Of a stretch of DNA of 64,000 nucleotides, positions 7,302 through 14,836 are shown in pieces. The notes under the pieces were generated by a model. The model saw nothing but the letters and a program-made list of their open reading frames with translations. It ran no database searches and was not told the DNA's origin. The first letter of the stretch is position 1. Each line of letters starts with the position of its first letter. The stretch lies in assembly GCF_009765365.1 (NCBI RefSeq), contig NZ_VTOM01000008.1:1-64000 (forward strand). Reading direction: 5' to 3'. The stretch is from Antarcticirhabdus aurantiaca. GTDB taxonomy: Bacteria > Pseudomonadota > Alphaproteobacteria > Rhizobiales > Rhizobiaceae. The translations under genes were made by a program, and so were the position numbers.

Positions 7302-7672
7302 CGGTCGCCCGGCTTGGACTTGCACTTCGGTCGAACGAAGAGGGCATCGCCGACCTCGGCATGACGGCAGACGGCAACCTGGAGCTCGTCGCCGACGGCG
7401 AGGCGGTCGGCCAGCACGCCCGCCAGCGGATCATGACCTTCGAAGGCGAATGGTTCATCGACACCACCTGCGGCGTGCCCTGGCTGGAGCAGATCATGGG
7501 CCGGCAGTTCGATGAGGCGCTCGCGGAGAGCGTTATCAAGACCGAGATCCTGGAGACCGACGGCGTCACCGGCATTGAGGCCTTCGCAATGAGCTTCGAC
7601 CGGCGCACTCGCGGCATCCACGTTGCGCGGGCCGTGGTCGCCACCGAGCACGACGAGGTCGCACAGGTATGA
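7298..7672 (+). CDS. Baseplate wedge protein, W/gp25-like
   Basis: 124 aa with a GTG start that overlaps the previous stop. The central region (HARQRIMTFEGEWFIDTTCGVPWLEQIMG) and the following EILETDGVTGIEAFAMSFD match the compact gp25/W-type baseplate proteins of contractile tails, which link wedge to central hub. It is followed by J and an I-type protein, the standard W-J-I order. It overlaps J by 4 bp. Confidence 0.8.
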   Translation: MTVARLGLALRSNEEGIADLGMTADGNLELVADGEAVGQHARQRIMTFEGEWFIDTTCGVPWLEQIMGRQFDEALAESVIKTEILETDGVTGIEAFAMSFDRRTRGIHVARAVVATEHDEVAQV

Positions 7673-8568
7673 GCAACACCTATGGCGTCCTGCCCGAGGG
7701 CTTCGTCCCGAAGAACATCGCGACCATTCTCGACGAGCTCGAACAGGCGATGGTCGCGACCTTCGGACCCGGCATCATCCAGACGTCACAGTCGCCGCTC
7801 GGCCAGATCAACGGCGTGATGACCGACGCCCTCGTCGACGCGCAGGAGACGCTCGCCGACGTCTACGCCTCCTTCGACGCCGACCAGGCCGAGGGCCCGC
7901 GCCTCGACATCGTGGCCAAGCTACGCGGCCTCGCCCGACCGGACGACGAGACGGACGACGCCTTTCGCCTGCGCATCACCAACTTCGGCCAGGCGGACAT
8001 CTCGTTCACGGCGAACCTCAACCGCCTGCGTGACCTGCCAAGCGTCACCTTCGCCGCCGTGCGCGCCAACTCCGGCGAGACGACCGACGCTCTCGGTCTG
8101 CCGCCGCACTCCGTCGCCTATGCCGTCACGGGCGGTACGGACGAAGCCGTCGCTCTCGCCGTCTTCCAGAACTCGGTCGGTGGCATCACGCTGTTCGGCA
8201 ACGTATCCATCCCCGTCATCGCAGACGGCTTCTGCCAGCAGGTAGCGTTCATCCGCCCGGCCGAGGTGCCGATCCGCGTCGAGGTCGACGTGCGACCGAT
8301 CGCCGACAGCCGGGACAGCGCGCCGCCGAGCGTCGGCACGATCGCCGCGGCGGTAGTCGCAGCCTTCTCCGGAGAGGCCGGCTACCGGAATGGCGACACC
8401 GTCCTTGAGACGCGCATCGCATCGGAAGCCGCGCAAGTTGGCGATATCGAAGTGGTCGAGACGCGGATCGCCCGCAACGCCGACCTGATCGTGGTCGACC
8501 AGATCCCGACCGCGATCTTCGAGCGGCCGGTGATCCTCGCCCCTTATGTCTCGGTGCGATACGTCTGA
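7669..8568 (+). CDS. Baseplate J-like protein (gp47/J family)
   Basis: 299 aa. Hallmarks of phage J: an early segment SPLGQINGVMTDALVDAQET and EGPRLDIVAKLRGLARPD, then R.RI.NFG, a beta-rich middle, and VRPIADSRDSAPPSVGTIAA near the C-terminal domain. J builds the outer baseplate of contractile-tailed phages and binds the I-type protein and fibres. It overlaps W (4 bp) and the next gene (1 bp). Confidence 0.88.
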   Translation: MSNTYGVLPEGFVPKNIATILDELEQAMVATFGPGIIQTSQSPLGQINGVMTDALVDAQETLADVYASFDADQAEGPRLDIVAKLRGLARPDDETDDAFRLRITNFGQADISFTANLNRLRDLPSVTFAAVRANSGETTDALGLPPHSVAYAVTGGTDEAVALAVFQNSVGGITLFGNVSIPVIADGFCQQVAFIRPAEVPIRVEVDVRPIADSRDSAPPSVGTIAAAVVAAFSGEAGYRNGDTVLETRIASEAAQVGDIEVVETRIARNADLIVVDQIPTAIFERPVILAPYVSVRYV

Positions 8569-9257
8569 TGGCCTGCATCGATCCCGCCGAGCTGGTGCAG
8601 TCGAAGATCGACAAGCGTCTGACGCAGTACCGCGAAAGCCCGCGCCTCGAAGGCGTGATGCGGGCCTACCTCGGCCAAGCCGCCGAAGCTCAGAACCTCG
8701 CCTGCCGGATGCTCGACTTCTTCGACGTCGACACGGCCGTCGGCGACCAGCTGACGATCCTCGGCAAGGTGGTGGGCTGGCCGCGCGACCACCGCGCCGG
8801 GCAACGGCGCCCGGTGTTCGGCTTCGCCTGCGCCGACGAGTGCGGGCCGCCCACCATCCCCGTCGCGGGCTTCTGCGAGGCGGAGTGGGACTGCGGCGGG
8901 CCCGACTACGTGCCGTTCCGCTTCATCGACGACGAGCTCTATCGAGGCTTCCTCAAGGCCCGCATCATCACCAACCGCGGCGACTACTCGCGCCACGGTC
9001 TCACGCTCGCCTCACGCGCCGTCTTCGGAGCCGACGCCGTCATCTACCGGGAGGCGCCCGGCCGCGTCGCTGTGGCCACCGGACGGCTCCTGTCAGGCGT
9101 CGAGATCTCCATCGCCCACCTCTACCGGCAGGCTCTGCCGATCGCGCCGGGTGTTCGGCTCGACATCTGGCACGGCAACGGCCCCGCCTTCGGCTTCGGC
9201 GACGGGTGGGGCGGCTTCTGCGACGGCTCCTTCCCGGTCCAGATCACCCTCAACTGA
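8568..9257 (+). CDS. DUF2612-type tail protein (I-like)
   Basis: 229 aa. The start has the tail-protein-I look (YRESPRLEGVMRAYLGQAAE, then DQLTILGKVVGWPRDHRAG), with a helical N-terminus and a beta C-terminus (RFIDDELYRGFLKARIITNR). This agrees with DUF2612, which occupies the I position after J and bridges the baseplate to fibres. Several Cys-Gly-rich patches (CADECGPP, EWDCGGPDY) are unusual and could bind metal. Confidence 0.75.
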   Translation: MACIDPAELVQSKIDKRLTQYRESPRLEGVMRAYLGQAAEAQNLACRMLDFFDVDTAVGDQLTILGKVVGWPRDHRAGQRRPVFGFACADECGPPTIPVAGFCEAEWDCGGPDYVPFRFIDDELYRGFLKARIITNRGDYSRHGLTLASRAVFGADAVIYREAPGRVAVATGRLLSGVEISIAHLYRQALPIAPGVRLDIWHGNGPAFGFGDGWGGFCDGSFPVQITLN

Positions 9258-9268
9258 ACGAGGCCTCC

Positions 9269-9829
9269 ATGGCTATTTTCGACCCGGTCTGGGCGTCGGA
9301 CGACGACGCCTTGATCACGCCGCCGACTGCCGATGAGATCGAGGAAGGCTTCCGCTGTGGCCGAGCTGACCCCGGCCTGTTCAACTGGCTGATCCAGACC
9401 CTTCAGAGCACGATCAACGCGCTCAACATCGGGGACATGGCATCCAAGTTCCGGCAGGTCGCCACGACTGAGGGCATCCAAGGTGGTGGCGATCTCCAGG
9501 ATGATCGCACGCTGCGCCTGAACTTCTCCGGCCTTGAGGTCGAGAACTCCGTCGCCGGCGATGACATCGTCGCCTTCTTCGACATCTCGGCGGGTGCGCA
9601 CCGTAAAACGACCCGCACCGCCTTCCTGGCCGGCGTGGGCGGCGCTGGCGGGTCGATCACAGGCGGCGAGAACATCGGCACCGGCACAGGCCTCGTCTAC
9701 GCCTCCGTCAACGGCGGAAGCCTGCAGTTCCGGCGCCTCAAGAATGCCGGCGGCATCGACATCGCCGTCTCGACCAACGACGTCGTTCTTTCCATCGCGC
9801 CGATGGGCGCCGAACTGACGGTGGCCTGA
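9269..9829 (+). CDS. Tail-tip/fibre protein with EGIQGGG module, copy 1
   Basis: 186 aa from the ATG at 9269, eleven bases after the I-type stop. Its middle (VATTEGIQGGGDLQDDRTLR ... DDIVAFFDISAGAHRKTTR) is repeated in the following gene, so the two derive from one duplicated module. The end is Gly-rich (GVGGAGGSITGGENIG), as in fibre shafts. A role at the tail tip is inferred from position and composition. Confidence 0.65.
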   Translation: MAIFDPVWASDDDALITPPTADEIEEGFRCGRADPGLFNWLIQTLQSTINALNIGDMASKFRQVATTEGIQGGGDLQDDRTLRLNFSGLEVENSVAGDDIVAFFDISAGAHRKTTRTAFLAGVGGAGGSITGGENIGTGTGLVYASVNGGSLQFRRLKNAGGIDIAVSTNDVVLSIAPMGAELTVA

Positions 9830-10461
9830 TGCCGGCTCTGAACCCTTCCACGGACAAGCTCGTCACGTCTTCGACAGGCAATTTGAAGGACGCCCTGCCG
9901 CTCGACATGCGCGACTTCGAAGCTCGGGTCCTGAAGGACATGGGGCTCGCCGAGATCGAGATCGGCAACACGGCTCCCTCGGACCGATCGAAGCTCTGGT
10001 ATCACCGGGATGTTCGCACGCTGAAGCGCTTCGACCCGACGCAGGGCAACTGGTTCGGCCTCACCTCCAACCAGGCGGCGCTGCACCTCATCAACCGCGT
10101 GGTGAAGGGGGCGGCTACCGACATCAGCCTGGAGACCGGCGACCTCTTCGTCTTCTGGGACGTGTCGCTTCAGGAAGCCAAGGTGATCACCCGCGACAGC
10201 CTGATGGCGGCGCTTGGGGCGGTGCGCTCGGTGACGACGAGCGAAGGCATCCAGGGCGGCGGTACACTCGGCGCCAACCGCGAGCTGAAGCTGGACATCA
10301 ACGGCCTCACGGCCAAGCCGGCGCCGAAATCGGCGGACCTCGTCGCGATCTATTCCGCCGCCGATGGGGCTCATCGCAAGGCAACCGTCGATCAAATCGC
10401 GGCCAGCATCACGCTGTCCGACTACCTCCACTCTGAAATGTTCTTCCTGGGGAGCATGTAA
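9829..10461 (+). CDS. Tail-tip/fibre protein with EGIQGGG module, copy 2
   Basis: 210 aa. Residues around 137-190 (VTTSEGIQGGGTLGANRELK ... DLVAIYSAADGAHRKATVD) are a clear relative of the middle of the preceding protein. The N-terminal half is unrelated to copy 1 and has a helical segment ending NQAALHLINRVVKGA. The start shares one base with the upstream stop and the stop shares one with the next ATG. Probably another subunit of the distal tail. Confidence 0.65.
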   Translation: MPALNPSTDKLVTSSTGNLKDALPLDMRDFEARVLKDMGLAEIEIGNTAPSDRSKLWYHRDVRTLKRFDPTQGNWFGLTSNQAALHLINRVVKGAATDISLETGDLFVFWDVSLQEAKVITRDSLMAALGAVRSVTTSEGIQGGGTLGANRELKLDINGLTAKPAPKSADLVAIYSAADGAHRKATVDQIAASITLSDYLHSEMFFLGSM

Positions 10462-10709
10462 TGGCCCGCACACCCTTCTACGCCAATGTTGCGAGCGGCA
10501 CGCCGTACACGGTTCCGGCCGGCAAGCAGGCCGTGTTCTCCACCTTCGCCATCAACACGACGAGCCTCGTGACGATGCGCATCAACGGCGTGGACCTTCT
10601 CTCCACGAGTTCGACGTTTCCCGTTGGTCCCGTTACGGCCAAGGCCGGAGACATCCTGTCGACCGGTGGCACGCCGCTCGGGGTGTCCGGCTTCCTCTAT
10701 GACGCATGA
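10461..10709 (+). CDS. Small tail-associated protein (82 aa)
   Basis: 82 aa, Thr/Ser/Gly-rich and all-beta in appearance (YTVPAGKQAVFSTFAINTTS, VTAKAGDILSTGGTPLGVSG). Such small beta proteins often decorate fibres or serve as tip proteins. Overlaps the previous stop. No family recognised. Confidence 0.55.
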   Translation: MARTPFYANVASGTPYTVPAGKQAVFSTFAINTTSLVTMRINGVDLLSTSSTFPVGPVTAKAGDILSTGGTPLGVSGFLYDA

Positions 10710-10721
10710 GGATGACCGGCG

Positions 10722-11081
10722 ATGTCGCTGACCACGGTCGATTTCCTCATTGCCACCAACGAGGATTGGCGTGATGCGCTGACCCTCACGGAGGGCGAGG
10801 CAGAGACGCCCGTCAATCTCGCCGGATCTTCGTTCGTCGCGCAGCTCCGGCAGCCAGCCGAAGCCTTGCACATCATTCTCGAGGCCAGCACCGCCAACGG
10901 CATGCTGCAGATCACGGCGCCGACGACCGATGGCACTGTGGCTTGGAACGTGCCGCCCGAGGTTCTGAGACTGATCCCGCCCGGCGACTACGCCTACGAC
11001 ATGGTCTGGACCAACGCCGACGGGATCGTGGATCGCTTCGTGGCGGGTAAGGTGACGATCCAGAGGGGCATCACGCGATGA
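10722..11081 (+). CDS. Phage structural protein (119 aa, BppU-like outline)
   Basis: 119 aa, beta-rich, with the flow of baseplate upper-protein or fibre-attachment domains: NLAGSSFVAQLRQPAEALHI, then VPPEVLRLIPPGDYAYDMVW, and a final VAGKVTIQRGITR. A related layout (strand block, then PG.Y.YD) recurs in the 118-aa protein at 14.5 kb. Overlaps the next gene by 4 bp. Confidence 0.55.
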   Translation: MSLTTVDFLIATNEDWRDALTLTEGEAETPVNLAGSSFVAQLRQPAEALHIILEASTANGMLQITAPTTDGTVAWNVPPEVLRLIPPGDYAYDMVWTNADGIVDRFVAGKVTIQRGITR

Positions 11082-12184
11082 CCATCGTTTCCGTCACGCC
11101 CTCGTCTCCGGAAGGGGTGTCCGTCAAGAAGGCGGGACCGCGCGGGCGAGCCGCGACCGTTGCGATTGGCATCGTCACGACCGGCGCGCCGGGCTCGGCC
11201 GCTGCCGTGGAGAATAGCGGCACCGAGGCCGATGCGGTGCTCGACTTCACCATCCCGCAGGGTCCTAACGGCCCGATCGGCATCAACTGGCGCGGCGCCT
11301 GGGCCAACGTGGCGACCTATGCGGCGCGCGACGGCGTGCATTACATGGGCAGTGCTTGGATCGCGCTCGCGGCTTCCACAGGCGTCCTCCCGGGCACGGA
11401 TGCCTCCAGGTGGTCGATCCTCATGGACGGCTCAGGCGCCGCGGCCGATCGCCAGGCGGCGCAGAGTGCCGCGGGATTTGCGGCCGGATCTGCATCTGAT
11501 GCCAGCGGCTACGCGCAGGATGCGGAGCAAGCCCGCGACGATGCGGAAGAGGCAGCTGCAGGCCTCAATTTGCCTAGCCTCACCGCTGCCGACGCTCTCC
11601 GGTTCTTGCGGGTCAACGCAGCCGGAGACGGCTACCAGACGAGCAATTTGCCCGATGCAACGACGGCTGCCAAAGGCGTAGTCGAGCTTGCAACGCAAGC
11701 CGAAGTCGATGCCGGAACGGACACCACCCGTGCGCTCTCCCCGGCAACGGCCCCGAGGATGCGCCAGATTGGCTCGACGGTGACGATCAGCGCCGCCGTA
11801 GCGGCTGTCACGTTCACCGGGCTCAACATCAACGACGCCATCGTCGACGCTCGGCTGATGAGCCACAACAGCGGCTCAAACGCGTCGATCAACCTGGAGA
11901 TCACGACCGACAACGGCGCGACGTGGCAGTCCCTCGGCGCGATGGGCGCAGCGTTCCCTGCGGCATCGGCCATCAACTACCTGGCCAGCGCAATCGGGCT
12001 CAATGCTGGAGCTGCGACCATCAGGGCATCGGCTATAGGGTCGGCCGTTCCATCATCAGCAACCCTTGGCGCAATCGCATCCAGCGAGGCTCGGTACGTG
12101 GGCGATCCGATCAACGGCATCCGCATCAGCGCCAGCGCCGGGCAGCTGGACGCCGGCACCGTCAAGCTCTTCGGGAGGCGCTGA
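11078..12184 (+). CDS. Tail fibre protein (368 aa)
   Basis: 368 aa. Short collagen-like bits near the N-terminus (KKAGPRGRAATV, IPQGPNGPIGINWRGAW) lead to a carbohydrate-module-like strand pair with YMGSAWIALAASTG. An Ala/Asp/Glu coiled-coil stalk follows (GYAQDAEQARDDAEEAAAGL), then the phage fibre hinge DATTAAKGVVELATQAEVDAG and a beta C-terminal head. The order stalk, TAAKGVVELAT hinge, head is typical of receptor-binding fibres. Confidence 0.8.
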   Translation: MTIVSVTPSSPEGVSVKKAGPRGRAATVAIGIVTTGAPGSAAAVENSGTEADAVLDFTIPQGPNGPIGINWRGAWANVATYAARDGVHYMGSAWIALAASTGVLPGTDASRWSILMDGSGAAADRQAAQSAAGFAAGSASDASGYAQDAEQARDDAEEAAAGLNLPSLTAADALRFLRVNAAGDGYQTSNLPDATTAAKGVVELATQAEVDAGTDTTRALSPATAPRMRQIGSTVTISAAVAAVTFTGLNINDAIVDARLMSHNSGSNASINLEITTDNGATWQSLGAMGAAFPAASAINYLASAIGLNAGAATIRASAIGSAVPSSATLGAIASSEARYVGDPINGIRISASAGQLDAGTVKLFGRR

Positions 12185-12185
12185 C

Positions 12186-12647
12186 ATGGCCCTTCAGCAG
12201 ATCGTCAACGGCCAGACCGTCACGATGACGGCCGCCGAAGAGGCGACGTTCGAGGCGGGGCGGCAGCCAGCAGCGCGAACCGATGCCGACATCGACGCCG
12301 AGCGTGATCGCCGCCTCCGCGCGGGCATCACCTATGCCGGTAACGTCTTCCAGTCAGACGACACCTCGCGCGAGCGCATCGACCGGTCCCGCATCTCGGC
12401 CATCGTGGCGATCATGAATGGCGTCCAGGAAGGCGATATGCGCTGGCATGGCCTGCCCGTCGACTTCTTCTGGATCGCCGCCAACGATACGCGCGTGCCG
12501 ATGGATGCGCAGACGATGGTGGCCTTCGGCAATGCCGTGGCAGCGCGTGAGGGTCTGCTGATCGTGGCCGGCAATGACCTCAAGCAGCGGATCACCGCCG
12601 GAGAGGTCATCGCGGATATCGGGAGCAACGCATTATGGCCGGCGTAG
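12186..12647 (+). CDS. DUF4376 phage protein
   Basis: 153 aa from the ATG at 12186, directly after the fibre stop. The span AGITYAGNVFQSDDTSRERI and the later ANDTRVPMDAQTMVAFGNAV match DUF4376, a helical domain common just after tail-fibre genes and thought to act in fibre assembly. It overlaps the following gene by 13 bp. Confidence 0.75.
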   Translation: MALQQIVNGQTVTMTAAEEATFEAGRQPAARTDADIDAERDRRLRAGITYAGNVFQSDDTSRERIDRSRISAIVAIMNGVQEGDMRWHGLPVDFFWIAANDTRVPMDAQTMVAFGNAVAAREGLLIVAGNDLKQRITAGEVIADIGSNALWPA

Positions 12648-13153
12648 ACCTTCGCAATGTCACGCTGCCGATCGGCCTCCTTCGGCATGCATTGTTCGAC
12701 GATCTCGGGCCGGCCTGGCTGCGACTGGACGGCAAGACCGAGTACCAGCGCGCCATGTACCCCGACTTCGTGGCCAAGGCCGCTGGCATGTCGTGGTTCC
12801 TGGCCGGGTCGACCTCGGCGAAGTTCAAGCTGGTAAAGGTTCCGGCGGGTTACGCCACGGTCGCCAGCGGCTTCGACGGCGCGGCCGGAACGCTGATCGG
12901 CTCGGACAGCGTAACGCTCCTGGCGGCGCATCTGCCCGAGCACGCGCACGACTACCAGGACAACCAGGCGTCCGTGAAGCCGAACGTGTCTGGGCTCCTC
13001 GCTAGCCTCCTCACGACGTCGCCCGGCATCGTGACCGCTGACGTGAAGCGGACGACGGCGAAAGCGGGCTCCGCGGCGCCGACGCCCGTGCCGATCAAGC
13101 CGCCGGGCTTCGTGGCGCACCTCTTCGTCTTCGCCGGGCGCCCGCGCGGGTGA
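12635..13153 (+). CDS. Tail-collar-like protein (172 aa)
   Basis: 172 aa. The C-terminal part resembles a phage tail-collar/tip domain: a Ser/Asp stretch with LLAAHLPEHAHDYQDN (the LP.H.H motif), then a variable loop, and PGFVAHLFVFAGRPRG as the closing strand. Tail-collar domains form receptor-binding trimer tips. The stop overlaps the GTG of the next gene. Confidence 0.65.
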   Translation: MAGVDLRNVTLPIGLLRHALFDDLGPAWLRLDGKTEYQRAMYPDFVAKAAGMSWFLAGSTSAKFKLVKVPAGYATVASGFDGAAGTLIGSDSVTLLAAHLPEHAHDYQDNQASVKPNVSGLLASLLTTSPGIVTADVKRTTAKAGSAAPTPVPIKPPGFVAHLFVFAGRPRG

Positions 13154-13506
13154 GCCTCTACACCAGCGTCGAGACCGCCGGTCTGTTCGTGCCCGTCGGC
13201 GGCATCCTCTATCGCACCACGGCGCCGATCGCGTGGGAGGTGGGCAAGGTCGACAGCGGCTGGCTCTTCACGGTGCCGGCCAACACCACCTTCGACGTTT
13301 CGATCCCGCTGGCGTTGCGCTGGGCGTTCTCACCTCGCGATCCGCGCTTTCTCAAAGCTGCGGCGATCCACGACCTGATGTTGATCGGCGGCATTGATCG
13401 CGTCACGGCCGCTGGAGCCTTCAACGAGGCGCTCAAGGCCGACGGCGTCTCGGCCGCTCGTCGGCTAGCGATGACGTCGGCCGTCGCCTTCTATCGCTGG
13501 CAGTAG
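13150..13506 (+). CDS. DUF1353 family protein
   Basis: 118 aa with a GTG start overlapping the upstream stop (GTGA at 13150-13153). It has the DUF1353 pattern: WLFTVPANTTFDVSIPLALR, then SPRDPRFLKAAAIHDLMLIG with the conserved H-D, and SAARRLAMTSAVAFYRW. Many tailed phages carry such a gene near the fibre or lysis region; its role is unknown. It is the last gene of this plus-strand run before a 550-bp break. Confidence 0.75.
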   Translation: MSLYTSVETAGLFVPVGGILYRTTAPIAWEVGKVDSGWLFTVPANTTFDVSIPLALRWAFSPRDPRFLKAAAIHDLMLIGGIDRVTAAGAFNEALKADGVSAARRLAMTSAVAFYRWQ

Positions 13507-13673
13507 CCAGGTTCAGCAGCTTCTCGCTTTGCGGCTGCCTTGGCTGCGGCCGCTTTGAGAGCGTCAGCGGCGATCATCGAACGCTGATGTTCAAGCCATA
13601 GGAACGCGACGAATATGACAAGCAGCACGAAACCGACGGAAGAAACGGCGGGAAGTGCGACCTCGAGCACCAT
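13491..13673 (-). CDS. Small membrane protein, opposite strand (60 aa)
   Basis: 60 aa: a short N-terminus, one strong transmembrane helix (VGFVLLVIFVAFLWLEHQRS) and an Ala/Lys-rich cytoplasmic-type tail. It points against the tail operon and overlaps the 3' end of the DUF1353 gene by 16 bp. A second small ORF 130 bp upstream on the same strand has the same outline (helix ending in WLE, then a basic tail), which favours both being real. Possible holin- or antiholin-like peptide or phage-encoded host modifier; unproven. Confidence 0.4.
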   Translation of the reverse strand: MVLEVALPAVSSVGFVLLVIFVAFLWLEHQRSMIAADALKAAAAKAAAKREAAEPGYCQR

Positions 13674-13805
13674 GCGGGCATCTCACTCACAGGCATATCC
13701 GATACGCCTAGCACTCGCTCGATAAATAAGCCGTGCATGCAGAGGGTCGAAGTCTCTTGATTGTACCGGGCGATCCCGTCTGCGTCAGGCGACACGCTGG
13801 CCATT

Positions 13806-13913
13806 TTATCTTTTGGCTTTTGCCTTGGCGTCCTCGAGCCAGATGAAAACCGCCGTCGCGAATACGCCGACAAAAGCGAGCGCCGCCGCGGCGCTCGGAA
13901 CCTGCTCGATCAT
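13806..13913 (-). CDS. Small membrane peptide, opposite strand (35 aa)
   Basis: 35 codons: a hydrophobic helix (ALAFVGVFATAVFIWLED) and a basic end (AKAKAKR). It shares the arrangement of the 60-aa protein at 13491-13673, including the WLE/WLED turn at the inner end of the helix. No clear ribosome site or promoter was identified, so the call rests on the paired resemblance. Confidence 0.3.
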   Translation of the reverse strand: MIEQVPSAAAALAFVGVFATAVFIWLEDAKAKAKR

Positions 13914-14003
13914 CGGCTCGACTCTCTGAGGTTTCAGTTTGTCCCCGACCGAAGGTAGCGCCCTGCTGCAGCGCGGGGAACCTTCGTTCGCGATCTTTCC
14001 ACC

Positions 14004-14031
14004 GCCCGGCCGCGCTCGAGCCGGGCTTTTT
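14004..14031 (+). terminator. Rho-independent terminator inside the tail region
   Basis: A 7-bp stem GCCCGGC / GCCGGGC with a 9-base loop, followed directly by TTTTT. It lies 25 bp before the next plus-strand gene (14056), so downstream genes need read-through or their own promoter. Confidence 0.75.
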
Positions 14032-14055
14032 CATGTGCCCTGAAGGAGCATCCCT

Positions 14056-14460
14056 ATGGCCAACATTCTCTACATGAAGCTCAAGGAGCAGCTGCTCACC
14101 ACTCTTGCCAGCAGCACGGTGAAGGTCGTCCTCATCGACACGGGCGCTTACACCTACTCAGCCGCCCATGAGTTTCTTTCGTCCGTCCCGTCCGGCGCGC
14201 GCATCGGGACGCCGCAGACGCTGACCTCCAAGACCCTCGTCAATGGCGTCTTCGATGCGTCGGATGTCACGATCCCCAACGTACCTGCCGGCACCGGCAC
14301 CGGCTCGGCGGCCGAGGCGATCCTGATCTACATCGACACCGGCACGGAAAGCACCTCTCGGCTCGTTACCCTGATCGACGCGGCCCCGGGCCTGCCGGTC
14401 ACGCCCAATGGCGGCAACGTGGTCGTCACATGGGCGGCCGAAGGCATCTTCGCCCTCTAA
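14056..14460 (+). CDS. Phage structural protein (134 aa)
   Basis: 134 aa after a good ribosome site (GAAGGAG). It is Thr/Ala/Gly-rich and beta in nature (STVKVVLIDTGAYTYSAAHE, then SKTLVNGVFDASDVTIPNVP, ending GGNVVVTWAAEGIFAL). Short proteins with this rhythm occur among fibre and decoration genes of alphaproteobacterial phages. It stands just after a terminator and starts a second plus-strand run. Confidence 0.55.
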   Translation: MANILYMKLKEQLLTTLASSTVKVVLIDTGAYTYSAAHEFLSSVPSGARIGTPQTLTSKTLVNGVFDASDVTIPNVPAGTGTGSAAEAILIYIDTGTESTSRLVTLIDAAPGLPVTPNGGNVVVTWAAEGIFAL

Positions 14461-14479
14461 GCGACAAGGAGCGCGCGCC

Positions 14480-14836
14480 ATGTCGCAGACGATCCAAGGA
14501 CCGCCGATCGTCCTGTCCTACGCCTATACGCTGCGCATCGCGGTCACGGGGCAGGGTGGTGACGTCCTCTTCCCCGACGGGTGCGAGCTGCGGGCGGACG
14601 TGCGCAGCTACCCTGGCGCGCGCTCCATCCTGGCCGAGCTCTCCACGCAGAACGGCGGGCTCGTGCGGATCGATGACGGCACGATCGAGGTGCGCCTCAC
14701 CGCGGAGCAGACGGCGGCGATCGGCCACTCGTCGGTCGTGCTCGATCTCGCCCGCACCGATCCGAACCCCGACGTCTACCTCTACGTGGCGCTGAAGATC
14801 CCGGTGCAGAAGCCGGTGACGCGGGGCCAGGCATGA
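14480..14836 (+). CDS. Phage structural protein (118 aa)
   Basis: 118 aa from the ATG at 14480, preceded by AAGGAG. Beta-rich (VLSYAYTLRIAVTGQGGDVL, LAELSTQNGGLVRIDDGTIE), and it looks like a baseplate-upper or fibre-attachment domain, parallel to the 119-aa protein at 10.7 kb. It overlaps the repeat-fibre gene by 4 bp, so the two are probably made in fixed ratio. Confidence 0.55.
   Translation: MSQTIQGPPIVLSYAYTLRIAVTGQGGDVLFPDGCELRADVRSYPGARSILAELSTQNGGLVRIDDGTIEVRLTAEQTAAIGHSSVVLDLARTDPNPDVYLYVALKIPVQKPVTRGQA

Noticed and set aside
13574-13873. A 99-codon minus-strand frame
   Set aside because: Ser/Arg-rich with no ribosome site; overlaps the better 60-aa membrane protein.
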